Positions 10,273 to 25,200 of a stretch of 64,000 bases of DNA are shown here, piece after piece; positions within the stretch are counted from its first letter, which is position 1, and every line of letters starts with the position of its first letter. This DNA comes from Apoderus coryli. Taxonomy: Eukaryota > Arthropoda > Insecta > Coleoptera > Attelabidae. Where the stretch lies: NCBI GenBank assembly GCA_911728435.2, contig OU452199.1, positions 25,678,860 through 25,742,859 on the forward strand. The letters run 5' to 3'. The notes beneath the pieces were generated by a model, which had not been told where the DNA came from, ran no database searches, and saw only the letters and a list, made by a program, of their open reading frames with translations. Made by a program: the position numbers and the translations under genes.

Positions 10273-13200
10273 GTTTGTAAAATGTACCTACTTAAGTATA
10301 CATTCTAATTTTAGGTACTCATTCTAAGAAATAGTTCAGATAAATAGCAAATAGTTCAGTTTCATTAATTTAAAAATTTATTTGTTTTACAGGGAGCTAG
10401 ACATGGGAGCAAAGTTAATAATACAGATGAATGACAAAACTACTGGCATATTGAATTGTAAGGTAATGATTTCCTATCCAAACAATATATTGTTTTTACG
10501 TACTAGATCGGTGGAAGGTGAACATCTATTAGGTATACCGCCTATATTGCAATAATTGGATGCACTAGGAATTCCACTTCCCATTATTATAGAAAATAAT
10601 TAGTCCTCAATGATCATAAGAACGACATTGAAAGAGTTATCGAAATTCTGTTCCTCTTACTGTAGGGAAAATATCCATATAATCGATCACAAAGTATTTT
10701 TTATCGTCTAAAATTTATTTTAATGTTCATTTGCACCGATTAGTTACCCTACCAAATTACATATATATTACCGAGCATATTACACTATAAATTACATACA
10801 GATTATGTAAGTAGGTATATAGTTGATAACATACAATAATTTAAGAATTGCTGAGGTCCATACCATGTTTATATTTGCCATTTTATTTAATTTTACATTT
10901 GAAGACATTTTTTTCGTTAATTAAAAATAAAATATGTATAAATTTTCTTAGTGAACATATTTCTGGATTTGATAAATAGCATCTAGTGATTTCCTGATCC
11001 TGTGAAAAATATATCTTATTTAGGTATACTTATACCTTTTAAAAGTGCTGATTACATAGAGACCAATAATAGATTGTTGGGGTCAGTTGATTTTAATATT
11101 TTGTTTCTTTGTTGGAATGTTATTTTTTTAATAACAATCATAAAAACCTTTATTTTTAACTGGCGGCACTCACTTTCGTGTTATTATGCTTTGTATGGTT
11201 GATAATTTTTATGAAATTTGCACAGATAAACGAAATACTTGTTTTCAGTTTGTCAGGTTTTACTCGAACACTGTGAAGTAGCGTACCTCATTGGATATGG
11301 TTGGGTCAATTGAATCAGAGGCTACATACTACCAAAGTTCCTGAGTTATACAGAATTGTACATACCTACCTTGGCTTGAAAGAAGAGAGTATTTTGAAGT
11401 ATTTTAATTTTAAGAACTGTTTAAATACAGATGCGGTCGTGTTCAATATTTTTATTCATTAAAAAACTCAGGTAGAATAGAGTGTAATATACAAGTGGAA
11501 TAGAAAACAATCACTGTTACTTCAATATTCTGCCTCAGTACTTCATGACTTTTAAGCCCAAATTGATATCATTCTATCTCTTTGGCCAATGCTTTCGCTG
11601 TTCATACCTTACAACCCCAAAATCAATCTTTGAATGTACCTGAGTAGTCGTTTGTCCAGTGTCTGAATGTTTCTTTTTAAAAATCTATTTGCACCGAAGT
11701 ACACGTTTTCGTATTTCCGACTTTTCAACAATTTCCCTATACTTTATTTTCTTTTATACTGTCTAGTTCATCATCCGTTTCTCAATATCATAACTACAAA
11801 TGGCTTGGATGTACGTGGCATGTTTTTTTAAGTAAGTACCGTTTTGGAATTAAAAAAAGACGTGCAAAGATATCGCAATAATTTTATTTTTACATGAAAG
11901 CCTGTACCTTAATCTACTTTTCTACATAATTTCTGTGAATATTGAGGCACCAGTTTTTGAATACCCTCCTCATAAAATTCTGCCGCCTGACTTGTTTGTT
12001 CCAAAAATGTTGACGGATTTGCACAAAACCCAACGTTTAGGCAGTGCATTGACTTTCCTTGAGCGGTACCACAATGTAGGTGAAGATTTTTTAGACCAAA
12101 TTGTTACTGGTGACGAAACATGGGTGGCCTACGTCACACCAGAATCGAAACAACAATCCATGGAATGGCGACATTCATCATCCCCCAAAGTGAAGTTTAA
12201 GCAAACAATTTCTGCCCGGAAAATCATGTGCACAGTTTTTTGGGACAGAAAAGGAGTATTGCTAGTGGAGTTTCTGCCTCGTAATGAGATAATCAATGCA
12301 AGTCAGGCGGCAGAATTTTATGAGGAGGGTATTCAAAAACTTGAGCCACGTTATGACAAGTGCCTGAATATTCACGGAAATTATGTAGAAAAGTAGATTA
12401 AGGTACAGGCTTTCATGTAAAAATAAAATTATTGCGATATCTTTGCACGTCTTTTTTTAATTCCAAAACGGTACTTACTTAAAAAACATGCATCGTATGT
12501 ATTTGTGTCATCTATGGCTATATTACAATAATTTTCTGCATAATTATTTTATTACATTTGATGTTTTTTTTACAAATACTCGTGTTTTTTTTTGGTTCAA
12601 ATCCCGATCGGTGCAATTCAAAACCGGCACATCAAAGATACTTTGTCTACTGCCCACTTTGAGAATAACTTATTTTTTAGCGCCCTCCTTTTTTCACCTA
12701 CTTAAAAACCACTATAACTTCAAATTAAATTAACTAAATATTGTGAGCTATATTAGCGGAGAACATTCATTCTAAACGAGACTTTTACTATAACAACAGT
12801 TAATTTGAGACCTGAGCGCAGTAGGTAGTACACAACGGCGCTGAGGTCTCAAGTTAACTCTTACGGGCGACACCTGCCAATGAGAATGATTATTGAAAGG
12901 CAACTTTATAGTATTCAGACAGTATCTTTTATTCAAAATAAAACAAACATACATACATAGTAATCGATTCTTATATAAAAACGAATGTGAAGGATGAATC
13001 TGATGCTGTTTAATAAATTTGTTGATATCAGGTTCCAATTTACTCAAGAACAGCCACAAGTCGCCACGTTCGGTAAAATGCAAACGATTTCTCTTTTTAG
13101 TAAGCAGCGTTGCCACAGCACTAAATCCACGTTCACACACATATATCTATGCTATCAAAAATCGTTGAACGATTGACCACAATCCAGGGTACAATTGCGG

Positions 13201-16200
13201 GATCGGTTTTTGTAGCCAAAATTCTTGATAGCATTTTTTGAACTTGATTTTTATTTCCTCGTTGTCAATTCTATAAGTTCTTCTTCCAGATGAGGTGACA
13301 TTGCAGTGTTGACATTTGAAAACGGATCCAACAACCAGTCTGGTATTTCCAAGTTCAAAATGTCCGAAGCTCGAAGTCCGTCGTCATCTTGCTTAGCAGC
13401 CGCCGAAAATAGTTTTGCTACACTTGGCTCCCTTTTTTGTTGAGGGCGTAGTCTGCGCATGCACAGAACAAGAGGCCCTCATGAACCGCCCTTTGTGAAT
13501 TTGGCACCGCCATCTTGGCATAACTTCGAATTCACAGGCTCTCTTTTTATTCTCTAGTGGAAGCTGTTATCGTGTAGCTATTTATTTTTCCGGTGTGCGG
13601 GTGATGTTGTTCCCTACGTCCCTTTTCTGTTCTTTTTAAATGTTTAAGGGTTCAGGTTTCGATGTCTTCCTAGGTCTCTTTCGTCTTGTTCTTTAATTGT
13701 CATTATTTCTTTGATGAACTTATGTATAGTCTCCCAGTTTATTTTGCTATCCAACATTTTGTTAATTATGTTTTCGTTCGTTATATGTTCATTTACCATT
13801 GCTTCCATTACATGTCGCTCTCTTGTCCATCTTGGGCATTCGATAGCCATGTGGCTTGGTGTGTCGACTTCGCCGCTGTATATGCACTCATCCTCCTCCC
13901 ATTTGCCCATCTTTCTCAGGTATTCCCCGAAGGAACCGTGTCCTGACAAAAACTGTGTTATGTAGTACTCGAGGGCTCTATGTTGGCAATTTGTCCAGGC
14001 TATAATGTCTGGGATGATCTTCTTTGTCCATTGAGCTTTTTCGGTGAGATTTTCCCATCTCGTTTGCCATCTTTCCAGTGTGTGTATTCTTTCAGCTTTG
14101 TGGTTTTTTGTTTCTCCTTGTCTATAAAGCCTGGCTGACTCTTCGATTATGAGATCCGCTGGAGGAATGCCCGTTATCACCTGTAATGCTGCTGCCGATA
14201 TGGTTCGGTATCCACTGGCCACCCTTAATAGAGATTTTCTTTGACAACTTTCTGTCTTTTCGGTACTTGTTGATTTTTAGTACGCTCTCCCAGATCGGAG
14301 CCCCGTATGTCAGTATTGACATTGTCACACCGTATAGTATTTTTCTTTTGGCCCATCTGGGTCTGCCCAAATTTGGCAAGAGTCTACCGAGTGCTGTTGT
14401 TCGTTTTTCCACGTTCCTTATTGTTTCCTTTATATGTGGGCCATACGAAAGGTTTGTGTCTAGCGTAATTCCCAAGTACTTGAGGGTGTTTTAGCTACAC
14501 TTGGCTGAGTATTATGCTTCTTCTCTAGGTCTTGAGAATATGCTACATTCTTGTCTTTCTTATCTGGATGTATTTTATTCAAATGATCTTGTAGTCCTGA
14601 AGGCTTCATTGCTTTATTCAAAATTGGTTTTAGACATAGAAGGCACAAAGGCGACGATAGGTTTGTGGGATTTTCAATGAATCCGAATTTAATATATTCC
14701 GCACAGTATTGCCGTCTCTTCTTTTTTACTTCTGACATTGTTTTGTTTTGAGAAATACATAAGTAAGTGTTAAACTTACGTACTGCTTATCTATTACGCG
14801 CGAAACAACAAATGAGAATAAAATAAATATTACGTTGTTTATATAGGATTGCATAAGCAGCACGCACCGACAGGAATAAACATGCATAAACTCGTTTATC
14901 TCATTCGACGCTCAATCTTACTCAACAAGTAAGAACAAGTATTGTATGAACAAACCGATTGATACAGGAATGTACAAATCGGGTTATTTAACAAAAACGT
15001 GTTATAACATGATTGCCCGCGGTCTATTATCTACGAAAATTACCTATCTAGGAATACTAATAACTATTAAAATGCGAAAGTGTGTGTTGCCTTTTTATTT
15101 GTTTGTTTGTGTCTACTTTCATTTCGAAACGGAGCGACCGATTGACATGATTTTTCTTTTATTTATTGAATAAAACAGGAAAGATATATGAACTATCGAA
15201 CCGAGTTTGAGCAATCTTTTAATTAATATTAGTTGATGTTCACAAGTTGTAGTCGAGAGTCGAGAGCTCAGGCGGTGTCTAAGTCAGGCCACACATCAAA
15301 GAAACTGGAAACGTGAAATATGAAATATAAAATGTGAAACATGAAATATGAAATACGAAACAGAAAGTTTCTGCTTCATCGATGCACAAACCAGAATCAA
15401 ATAATTTGTTTCAGTTAGCAATGGACACCGATGACGACGCAGTAGTTGGGGTTGTAACCACATTATTATAAATCAAAACGAAAGAAACGACGTTACTGGG
15501 TCTTAAACATGGTTCTTATATAGTGGCAGCCACCTGTCGCCACGCTTTTTCCTTGAAGTTTCTATTAGAATACTTCTCCAACTTGTAATTATAAAGAACC
15601 TCATGTTTTTCAATAACTGACACAAACACTACATTAAATTCTTCGTCGTTTTTCATTTTGAAACTGATCAAATATTGCCTGCAACGCAATAACGGGAAAC
15701 AAGAAACAAAAATATAGAACAGAACCTATTTCATGAAAACATGTTTCTACAGAATTTGCTTCGCTATGATGTCACATGAAACATATTTCTCTGATGTGCG
15801 TATTCTCATTTACGGCAATGTGTACTTATTTTATGAAACGTGTTTCATGTTTCTAGTTTCACATTTCATGTTTCATGATGTGTGGCCTGCCTTAGAGTCC
15901 TCCTAGCTAGATAAAATTACAAATCGCCCCCCAAGCCTCTACACAACGCCCCCATTTTTTGCTGGGTCTCTTACCCCCCCCTTTAGGCCTGCAGCGCCCA
16001 CAAGGAGACCGCTGAATATACAGTATCATATGGAATTTTTTCCTTAGCATTTAATTAAAATTGTAATGTGTTTTTGTTTTAAAAATAATGCAAAATGAGA
16101 TGCATTTCAGCACTTTCCTGACCTGCCAAAATTGAAATTTTTAAAAGTACGCGCACTTTATTTTATCATATATTTGTATTAAAAAATGTTATTTTTATGT

Positions 16201-19200
16201 TATTTACATCTATTCCAGAACATCTTGAAAAATAGCCTTATTTTTTAAAATACATATTGGAAAATTTCAAACGAAAAATTGAATGTGAAGTTTGAAACTC
16301 AGCAAATGATTTAATATTATACTTTCTTTTACAATTTGTTATACTAGATAGGTATTGTTCACACCAATCTAAAATAATTTTGTGTTAAGTTCATTGTTTT
16401 TAAAGTTCATTGTTTTTAAAGTATAATATTAAATCATTTGCTGAGTTTCAAGCTTCATTTAAGAGATAATTTAAAAAAAAAATAAAAAATTGTAGCAGAC
16501 TATTGAAAATTGATACATGGGTAAAAAATAAAATACAAACAACTTTTTCCTTTGACGTTTTTCAATATTTTCAAAAATAAGGCTATTTTCCAAAATTTTC
16601 TGGAAGAAATGTATATTATGATAGGTCAGGAACGGCACAGGACTGCTCATATGAATGATATTTGAACACCTAATGTAAAAATTGGTTCTTAAATCTTTAT
16701 TAATTAAATGCGACACTATAAGTTTAGTATTTATTTAATTTATTGATCAAAATCAGCATAAACCGAAACAAAATTAGCTGTTTACTAAGGACGAATTTTG
16801 TCCCAAAATTTTCAAACTCTAATTTCTCGAAAACCTTTATTTTTTTTTTCGAGAAAAAAGAAGTAAGTATGCCTTTTTTATGTAGAAAACTTTATTTTCA
16901 AAATGAATAAAAATCACAAGGAAAAAAAGTTAGGTTATAATTAAGGCAAGGGTCCCCCCGTTTGCCCGCCTATGGTCATCCTTTTTTTTTTTTTTTGTTA
17001 AATTTCATGTCAGTTTACGACATTTAACTAGGTGAATAAATATGCTACATTTGGTTAATTCATCTTTACTCGTTTCGAAAATATTTCAAAAAAATCCTCT
17101 TTTCGAAAAATTACAATTTAGGTTTTTTTCATGATTAGATGTCCCCAATTCGCTCACAAATTTTGGCCATGTCTTTCTGAAACATTATAAATTATCAAAG
17201 TTGACGACATTTGTCAAAAACCATTCATTCATTCAACCATATTTGGCTTTATTGTTTACGGAAAATGTTAAATGTGTTGTCATTGTGTCATTTTTTTTAA
17301 AACACATTATTTGTGTTCTTGTCTTAAAAATGCAAGAAAACATACAAGCGGCCAGTCGACCTTGGTTTTGTTACCCAGAAAATATCGAGTGCACTATGAG
17401 ATTAACGTTTCCTTCCAAAATTTGACATTTTACTTTAAGACACTAGTGCTTTAAAATGTACTTTAAGACACCAGTGCCTTAAAGTAACATTTTTAAGGTT
17501 ATTGGGGTGTTAAAAATTTAATTGATCACACGTTTGTAGAAAAAATATATTATGGTTAAATATAATGCTGTTTCGAGTTTAGGTATCTTGACTTCTAGGA
17601 TCACTATTCAATGTTTGATTTTAATTACTTATTTTTTTATTAATTCAGGCTAACATACGTGACGAAAATATTCGATATAAGGAATTTACTTACGATTATT
17701 CTTATTGGTCACACGATGAAAATTCAGAAAATTATGCAACACAAGAGAAAGTTTACTGTGATTTGGGTGCTGAAGTCGTCGACTGTGCATTTGAAGGATA
17801 CAACGCTTGTGTATTTGCATATGGGCAGACAGGAAGTGGAAAGACATACACGATGATGGGACCTTTGGTATGTGACTTAGACTGTTGTACATATTACATT
17901 TTAATATACCTACAGAAGTCTTTAGTCTAGTTTGCTGGGACTTCATACAATATGATAATATGACAATAAGTTATTTGTTGTTGTAACTTTAAGTGCTTCG
18001 TTATATATTTATAAATTCTGTTATTCTAAATTTATATTATTTGTGTGGCAATATTTTCAATTTTTGTTTCCACTATATCTACATTATCATTCAAAAAAGA
18101 TCTCTTTAGGTCAAAGTGAAGAGAGGCAAAAGGACCTAAACGACACCACTCCAATCCACATGATACTAACACTAAGATCTAAGTGTAATCTCTTACTATA
18201 TGGCTTTTTAATTTCAACAAGTCCTTGCATTCTACACCAGTCTTTGCTGATTTTTTCTAGTAAAATAATTTACATACATGGGCACTGACTCAACAAATTT
18301 CTACAGGACTCTTACAGAAATTTTTTTGCATGTGAAGCGATTCACTTAGTTCCCTCAAGGCACTTTCAGGTCCTTTTTCGGAATACTCGGTTGTTAAAAC
18401 ACCTTAAAACATGTGGAAGGTTGTATTTGTAGGGCCCCTAGCAATGTATAAAGGGTAACGAACTTGCAGATTCCGCAGCTCGTAGGGCTTTAGAACGTAC
18501 TGAGGTCGATATGAGATGGTTATGTAAGGTTGACTTTAAAAACTATTTCACATCTCAGATTGACCGAGCCTGGCAGGAAGAGTGGAATAATGCCAACAAT
18601 AATCTAAAGTCTATTAAAACATCAATGAACCGTTGGAAACCGCCAATATCCTACCGCGATCGGAATGTGTCAAAATACACCGCTTAAGATTTGGTCATAT
18701 AACACTGACCCATTCTAACCTTTTTGAAACACCGGAAGCACCCCTCTGTGCTCAATGTAATGTGAGAGTAACTGTTTCGCATTTAATATGCACCGGTTCC
18801 TCCTGACGTGCTAATGACCATTTGTAGTCGATGCACTTTAACTAAAACGAATTTCTTTGCGTTCGTGTGTAAAAATACGTATGTACGTACGTACATTTTA
18901 CTACAGAAACGTCACAAAATATCACAAGCTAATAGCAACAGCAGCCGCTGTATGCTTCTTCGTCTTGACTTTCCTAAATACGTAATTTTTGATTATTTTG
19001 AGGAAGCAACAGGATGGTTAAAAAAAACTAATAAAATATTATAACCAAAGAATATGGTCACAGTATTTTTTTCATCTACATTGAGACGATATTTAAATAT
19101 GATTAATAATTTAATTTTTCTAAAACTAAATATTCTTCTTCTTCAAGTGCCGTGTCCTCCCAGAACATTGGCGATCAGTCGCATGATCTTCACTTTGTCC

Positions 19201-22200
19201 ACAGCAGACCTAAACAGTGTCGTAGTGCTTACTCCATACCACTGGCGAAGATTCCTGAGCCACGATGTTCTTCGGCGACCAGGACCACGCTTTCCCTCTA
19301 TTTTTCCTTGAATGACTATATGAAGCAATTCATATTTCGGATTTCTCATTAGGTGGGCAAAGTACTCCAGCTTTTTTCTTTTTATGGTATTAAGCACCTC
19401 TCTTTCTTTATTCATACGCTCTAGAACCGCTTCATTCGTCACTCTGTCCATCCATGATATCTTCAGCATTCTTCGGTAAGCCCACATTTCGAAAGCCTCA
19501 ATCCTCCTACACATTGCCTCAGTGAGGGTCCATGCTTCCATCCCATAGAACAATATGCTGAAGACATAGCAACGCAATATGCGTATTCTTAGGGGAATTC
19601 TTAGAGCTCTGTTTGTTAACACTTTCTGCATGTTCTTAAATGATGTTCTCGCTTGCTCTATTCTGCTTTTGATTTCTTGAGTTAGATCCCATTCTTCATT
19701 CACCCAGCAGCCCAGGTATTTGTATTTTTGTACTCTTTCCACTATTTCTCCATTTATGCTAATATCTGTTAAGTTGTCAGCTATATTTTTGTTTTTGCTG
19801 ACAACCATCCATTTGGTCTTCTTTATATTTAATCGTAGACCCATTTGTTGTTGGCTGCGGTCTGTTACCGCTGATAACAGTGTCTGTAGATCATCTTTAT
19901 CTGTTGCTAGTAGGACTGTGTCGTCCGCATATCTTAGATTGTTGATGACCACTCCATTAGCAATTATACCCTCTGTTGTCTTCGACGGCTTCTCTGAAAA
20001 TGTTTTCTGCATATAAGTTAAACAGAAGGGGGGAGAGCACACAGCCTTGTCTAACTCCACTCATAATGGGCACTTCTTCAGATGTCTGGCCGTTAATCCT
20101 AATGTCACCTGTCTGATTCCAGTACAAGTTGGCTATTATCCGAACGTCCCGTCCGTCCAGACCTATATCGTTCAGTATAGCTATTAATTTATCGTGTTGA
20201 ACAGTGTCGAATGCCTTCTCGTAGTCTACGAAACAGGCATATACATCTACGTTTACGTCCCGGCATCGTTGTAAGAGAACCTGGACGCTAAACAGCGCCT
20301 CCCTTGTACCGAAACCGCTTTTAAAACCAAACTGAGACCTGCCAATGTTTTCCTCACACTTGCTGTATATTCTGGAATGAACGATTTTCAGGAACAACTT
20401 TAATACATGGCTCATTAAACTGATTGTTCTGTAATCTTTACAGTATTTACAATTAGCCTTCTTTGGTATAGCAACGAAGGTTGACTTGAGCCAGTCTTTA
20501 GGGATTACTCCGGTCTTGTATATGCAGTTGAGCAAGCTTAATAGAAGTGTAAGAATCCTATCTTCCTTCAACGTTTTTAAAACCTCTATTTGTATTTGGG
20601 TGTCCCATCGGGAAGGGTTTCGATCGCCTATGGAGAAACTGCACTGTGGAACAATCTGATAATCTGTTGTAGTACTTAGGTCGAGAGGGCTCAATTCGGC
20701 TAAAATGTTTTCAAGAATCTAGTACTTCTTGTTATAGCGGAAGTGGGTATCAACTTCCTTATTTTAAATACGACCCCATATAAATTATATAATTTTTGGA
20801 TTCTACTTGTAATTCTAAAGATTTCGCCGATTTCGAAATAGTAATTACAATTTTTTATTATATGGGAAGCTTTAATAATTTTATTTGTTGGGATAGTTAT
20901 AGTCCTACTTTATGTATATTTTTTTAATAAAAAATATTAATACAGGGTATTTGAACAAAGGGTATAAAATCAAATTGAAAGAAGTGTCAACATTTTAAAT
21001 GGTAACCCCCAATTTTTATATTGTTTTATTTTTTTGCATCAAAAATTAGGGCAAGTTTTTGAAAAGATTTCCATAAATTTATAGTTTTCAAAATATTGAT
21101 AATTTCACATTTTTCTATTATAATAGATACAAATACGTTTTCTTTTTTCTATGTTTGTTTTTACGGACCCAAAACTTTCGAAATTATCTATTATCCGTTT
21201 AACAACTTAAGGTGATAGTTTGTGTTTTTCTCGGTGTTTTTCTTGTTATCAGAGTGATAATATAAATAAATAATAAACAAATATATGTAGTCTTCATTAG
21301 TATAATTTATAGGCCCCGCCATGATTATTACTACTAATTAGGATCTACAATTGTCATAATATTTGTTGGTTATTTTTGACAAGTTTTGTTACGCGTTACG
21401 CAGTTTTAGATTTTATTATATCTCTCGGGAAATTTTTGGGACAAGACAACCGATTTTTGTCTAATACCCTGTATTAATATTTATATAATTATTCTTTAAT
21501 CTGCGTCTTTTTGAGATAAAATTTCAAATATTTCGTAAACGGCTGGACATAGGTATAACATATTATTATACATGACCTACCTTTAGAATTACAAGTAGAA
21601 TAAAAAAATATATACAATTTATATAGCGCCGTATATCATATAAGGAAGTTGGCACCCACTTCTTTTATAACCGGAAGTACTACATTACTCAAAACATCTT
21701 AGCCGAATTGGCCGCGTCGACCTACTACACCAGATTTTCAGATTGATCCACAGTGTAATTTCTCCATAATCGATCGAAACCCTTCCTGGTGGGACAGCCG
21801 GTATATATTATATTTGTTAGTTTGATGAACACAACATGAAGAAATATGTTTAGGCATCGAAGCAATATAAATATTGCTAGAAAATAATGTTTTAACAACC
21901 ACTCTGCATTTTCATGACTAAATCGATATAATGTTTATAATTAATTCCTCATATTATATTAGTTTTTTATTTGAGAAAGATGAAACGCAAATCTTTAATT
22001 TAATTTAGTTTTAACTTGTGTGAGCAAATCCTTAATACGAAAAAGCCGCCATTCATATTATATTAATTAAAAACTAAATTTGCTTAACGTTTACATAAGT
22101 GTGAAGCAATTTCTAACAATTGCATCATATTTTTGGGCTTCCATATTGGGGTTTTGGTGTTAAATATTCAGAAAAACCCCGACAAAAATCCCTAACAATT

Positions 22201-25200
22201 TTAACATGTTCAAACATTAATAAATTTGACTTTATAGGATGATCAAGGATTGATACCACGGATTTGCAAAGTACTCTTCGAAAGAATGTCAGAAAATTCT
22301 AAACGAGGCATAACTCATAAAGTCCAAGTCAGTTATTTGGAAATATATCAAGAAAGAGTTGCAGATCTTTTAAGAGTTGGTGAGAATAGTTCATTAAAAG
22401 TCAGAGAACATCCAAAAAAAGGACCATATGTACAGGGCCTCACAACGTGTTTAGTTACAAATTATGGACACATACAGGATTGCATTAATCGGTAATTTTT
22501 CAATGTTTACTAGACACTTAAGTATATTTTGTATCGGTATATTTTTTTCACGTAACCAAATGGCATTTGGTACTAACAAGCAATGTTTCTCCTTTTGAGT
22601 AAAGGAAAAATCAGATACTCCTACTGTTAGGGATCTGTATAGAAATGAATGACAGAGCTGAATTTATACTGACTAATTTGAGTATGTCCGAGATATGATC
22701 CATTCAGCATGGTTTGATATACTGCATTTTGCAGCAGAAATATTAAATATGAGAAACTGTTGGCAATTTTTAGCATCTTATAATAATAATTCTATCCAAT
22801 TACTTAATTTCTTAGAAATCAGCAACAGCATACGTTGCACAAAAGACTTTCAATGTTTTTATGGCGAGTCGAAAAATGTAATAATAATCAGGGCATTTCA
22901 TTAAAACTAGGTTGATAAGATCTGGCAAACTCTGCATTGTCTAAAATACGAGGCATGTTTTTTAAGTAAGTACCGTTTTGGAATTAAAAAAAGACGTGCA
23001 AAGATATCGCAATAATTTTATTTTTACATGAAAGCCTGTACCTTAATCTACTTTTCTACATAATTTCCGTAAATATGGAGGCACTTGTCATAACGTGGCA
23101 CCAGTTTTTGAATACCCTCCTCATAAAATTCTGCCGCCTGACTTGTTAACCACTGTATCACAAATGCAGAAACTCCACTAGCAATACTCCTTTTCTGTCC
23201 CAAAAAACTGTGCACATGATTTTCCGGGCAGAAATTGTTTGCTTAAACTTCACTCTTTTGGGTGATGATGAATGTCGCCATTCCATGGATTGTTGTTTCG
23301 ATTCTGGTGTGACGTAGGCCACACCCATGTTTCGTTACCAGTAACAATTTGGTCTAAAAAATTTTCACCTTCATTGTGGTACCGCTCAAGGAAAGTCAAT
23401 GCACTGCCTAAACGTTGGGTTTTGTGATAACGAAGTCAACACATTTGTGATACAGTGGTTAACAAGTCAGGCGGCAGAATTTTATGAGGAGGGTATTCAA
23501 AAACTGGTGCCACGTTATGACAAGTGCCTCAATATTCACGGAAATTATGTAGAAAAGTAGATTAAGGTACAGGTTTTCATGTAAAAATAAAATTATTGCG
23601 ATATCTTTGCACGTCTTTTTTTAATTCCAAAACGGTACTTACTTAAAAAACATGCCTCGTAGTTTTAAAATGGGGCCTAATGTCTTACCGAGGCAGCCCA
23701 AATTTCATTCTGATATCGTTTTTCAGAGGCAATTCTCACCGAACCACTGCAGCAACAAATATGAACGATGTCAGTAGCAGAAGTCATGCTATCTTTACCA
23801 TAACGTTTGTTCAAGCAGGTTACTGTAATGGTGTTCCAAGTGAGACCGTATCTAAGGTAATATTTGGGAAACAATTTATAGAACTTATATTAAACTTATA
23901 CGAGGGTTCAACAGTTCGCTGTTTATTTCAAGATTGTAAGTTTAATGTAATATATTACATTTACTTACTATACATATAATAATAAAAACTTTATTGGCTA
24001 CGTTTTGTTCTATAACAATTATTGAAGCCCGTCCGAAGTATCTACAGTAATTCCAAAAGTACATTTGTATAGAACACTATTTTGAAACACATATAATTAT
24101 TAATAAAACAATAAAATTTACATACTTTCACAAAAAATATTTCTTTATTAAAATTTTGAATGTATTCAAGTTCTGTGCCTTAATGGACACCGGCAGTGTA
24201 TGTGCAGGGTGTGCATAGCATAAATATTGATACGGTGTCTCTGCGGTCGTATATTATGAGTTGGATAGTTGTGGAAATCCGAGTTTCTGGAGAAGCGGTA
24301 TTTACTCGCATGTATCTGTATTAACGGCTGATAAATGATGCCAAACAAACTCTTTAAATAGAGGTTGACAATGGTTGATGGGTCCTACACCCGCCAACAC
24401 CCTCACCGCCTTTTTCTGCCATCCCTGAATACTCTAGCCGATCCACCGGCTCCTCCCCAAAATATGATTACATATGCCGAGGTAGACAGGACTAAGCCGA
24501 AGTATATCAATATCAGAATGCTGGTTGATACAGTACCTCTAATATTCTTTATCAGAAACACACAGCTACTGACTTTTGGTAGTATGGTGTCAATATGTAT
24601 GTCCCACATCAGTTTGCTGTCTGTATACACTCCCAGAATTTTGGTATTACTTACATTTTTTATAGACTCACCTCCTATACGTATTAGATAACTATTATTG
24701 CTGGTGTTGTTTGCTATAGAGTTAGCAGAGCAACCGTTTTTAATGCATTAAGGGTAAGTCCGATACATCGCCCCAGTCACCACGTTGGCAGCCTGAACTA
24801 ACCCTGCTTCATCCTTGGCTGAAACAAAAACACTAGTATCGTCTGCATAAAGAATGCGATATCCACAAATACCCAGAAATTCAGAGATATCGTCAATAAA
24901 AACATTGAACAAGGTAGGTGAGAGACAGGAGCCCTGCGGCACCCCACTGCTCACGATCTCTGACCTCGAACGGACATCAGCAATTTCAACCACCTGTATA
25001 ATAATAATATAATAATAATAATAATAATAGCATTTATTGTCCAACAGCGAAGCCAATTACAGGACAAAACAATAATAATTCCAAAACGGTGAAACCACAA
25101 AAAAATAAACTTAAATTAAAATAAAAAATTAAAATAAAAAGAAAACTAGCTCTTAATGGTAATACTAATCAGTAACATGAGACATGGCACAATCCATAAT

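Larger units (their letters stand above)
12772..14738 (-). pseudogene. hAT transposase remnant (ZBED/SCAND3-like), split by a LINE
   Basis: Minus-strand hAT transposase pieces. The N-terminus (from 14738) starts [12 protein letters not shown] and holds a zinc finger of the CLLCLKP...[10 protein letters not shown] type. The C-terminal part, below 13418, shows [19 protein letters not shown] and then, after frameshifts, the dimerisation block [19 protein letters not shown] with [14 protein letters not shown]. The middle, with most of the RNase H-like catalytic domain, is deleted. An R1-like LINE (13432-14491) sits at the junction. Such proteins move hAT elements; this copy is dead. Confidence 0.82.
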
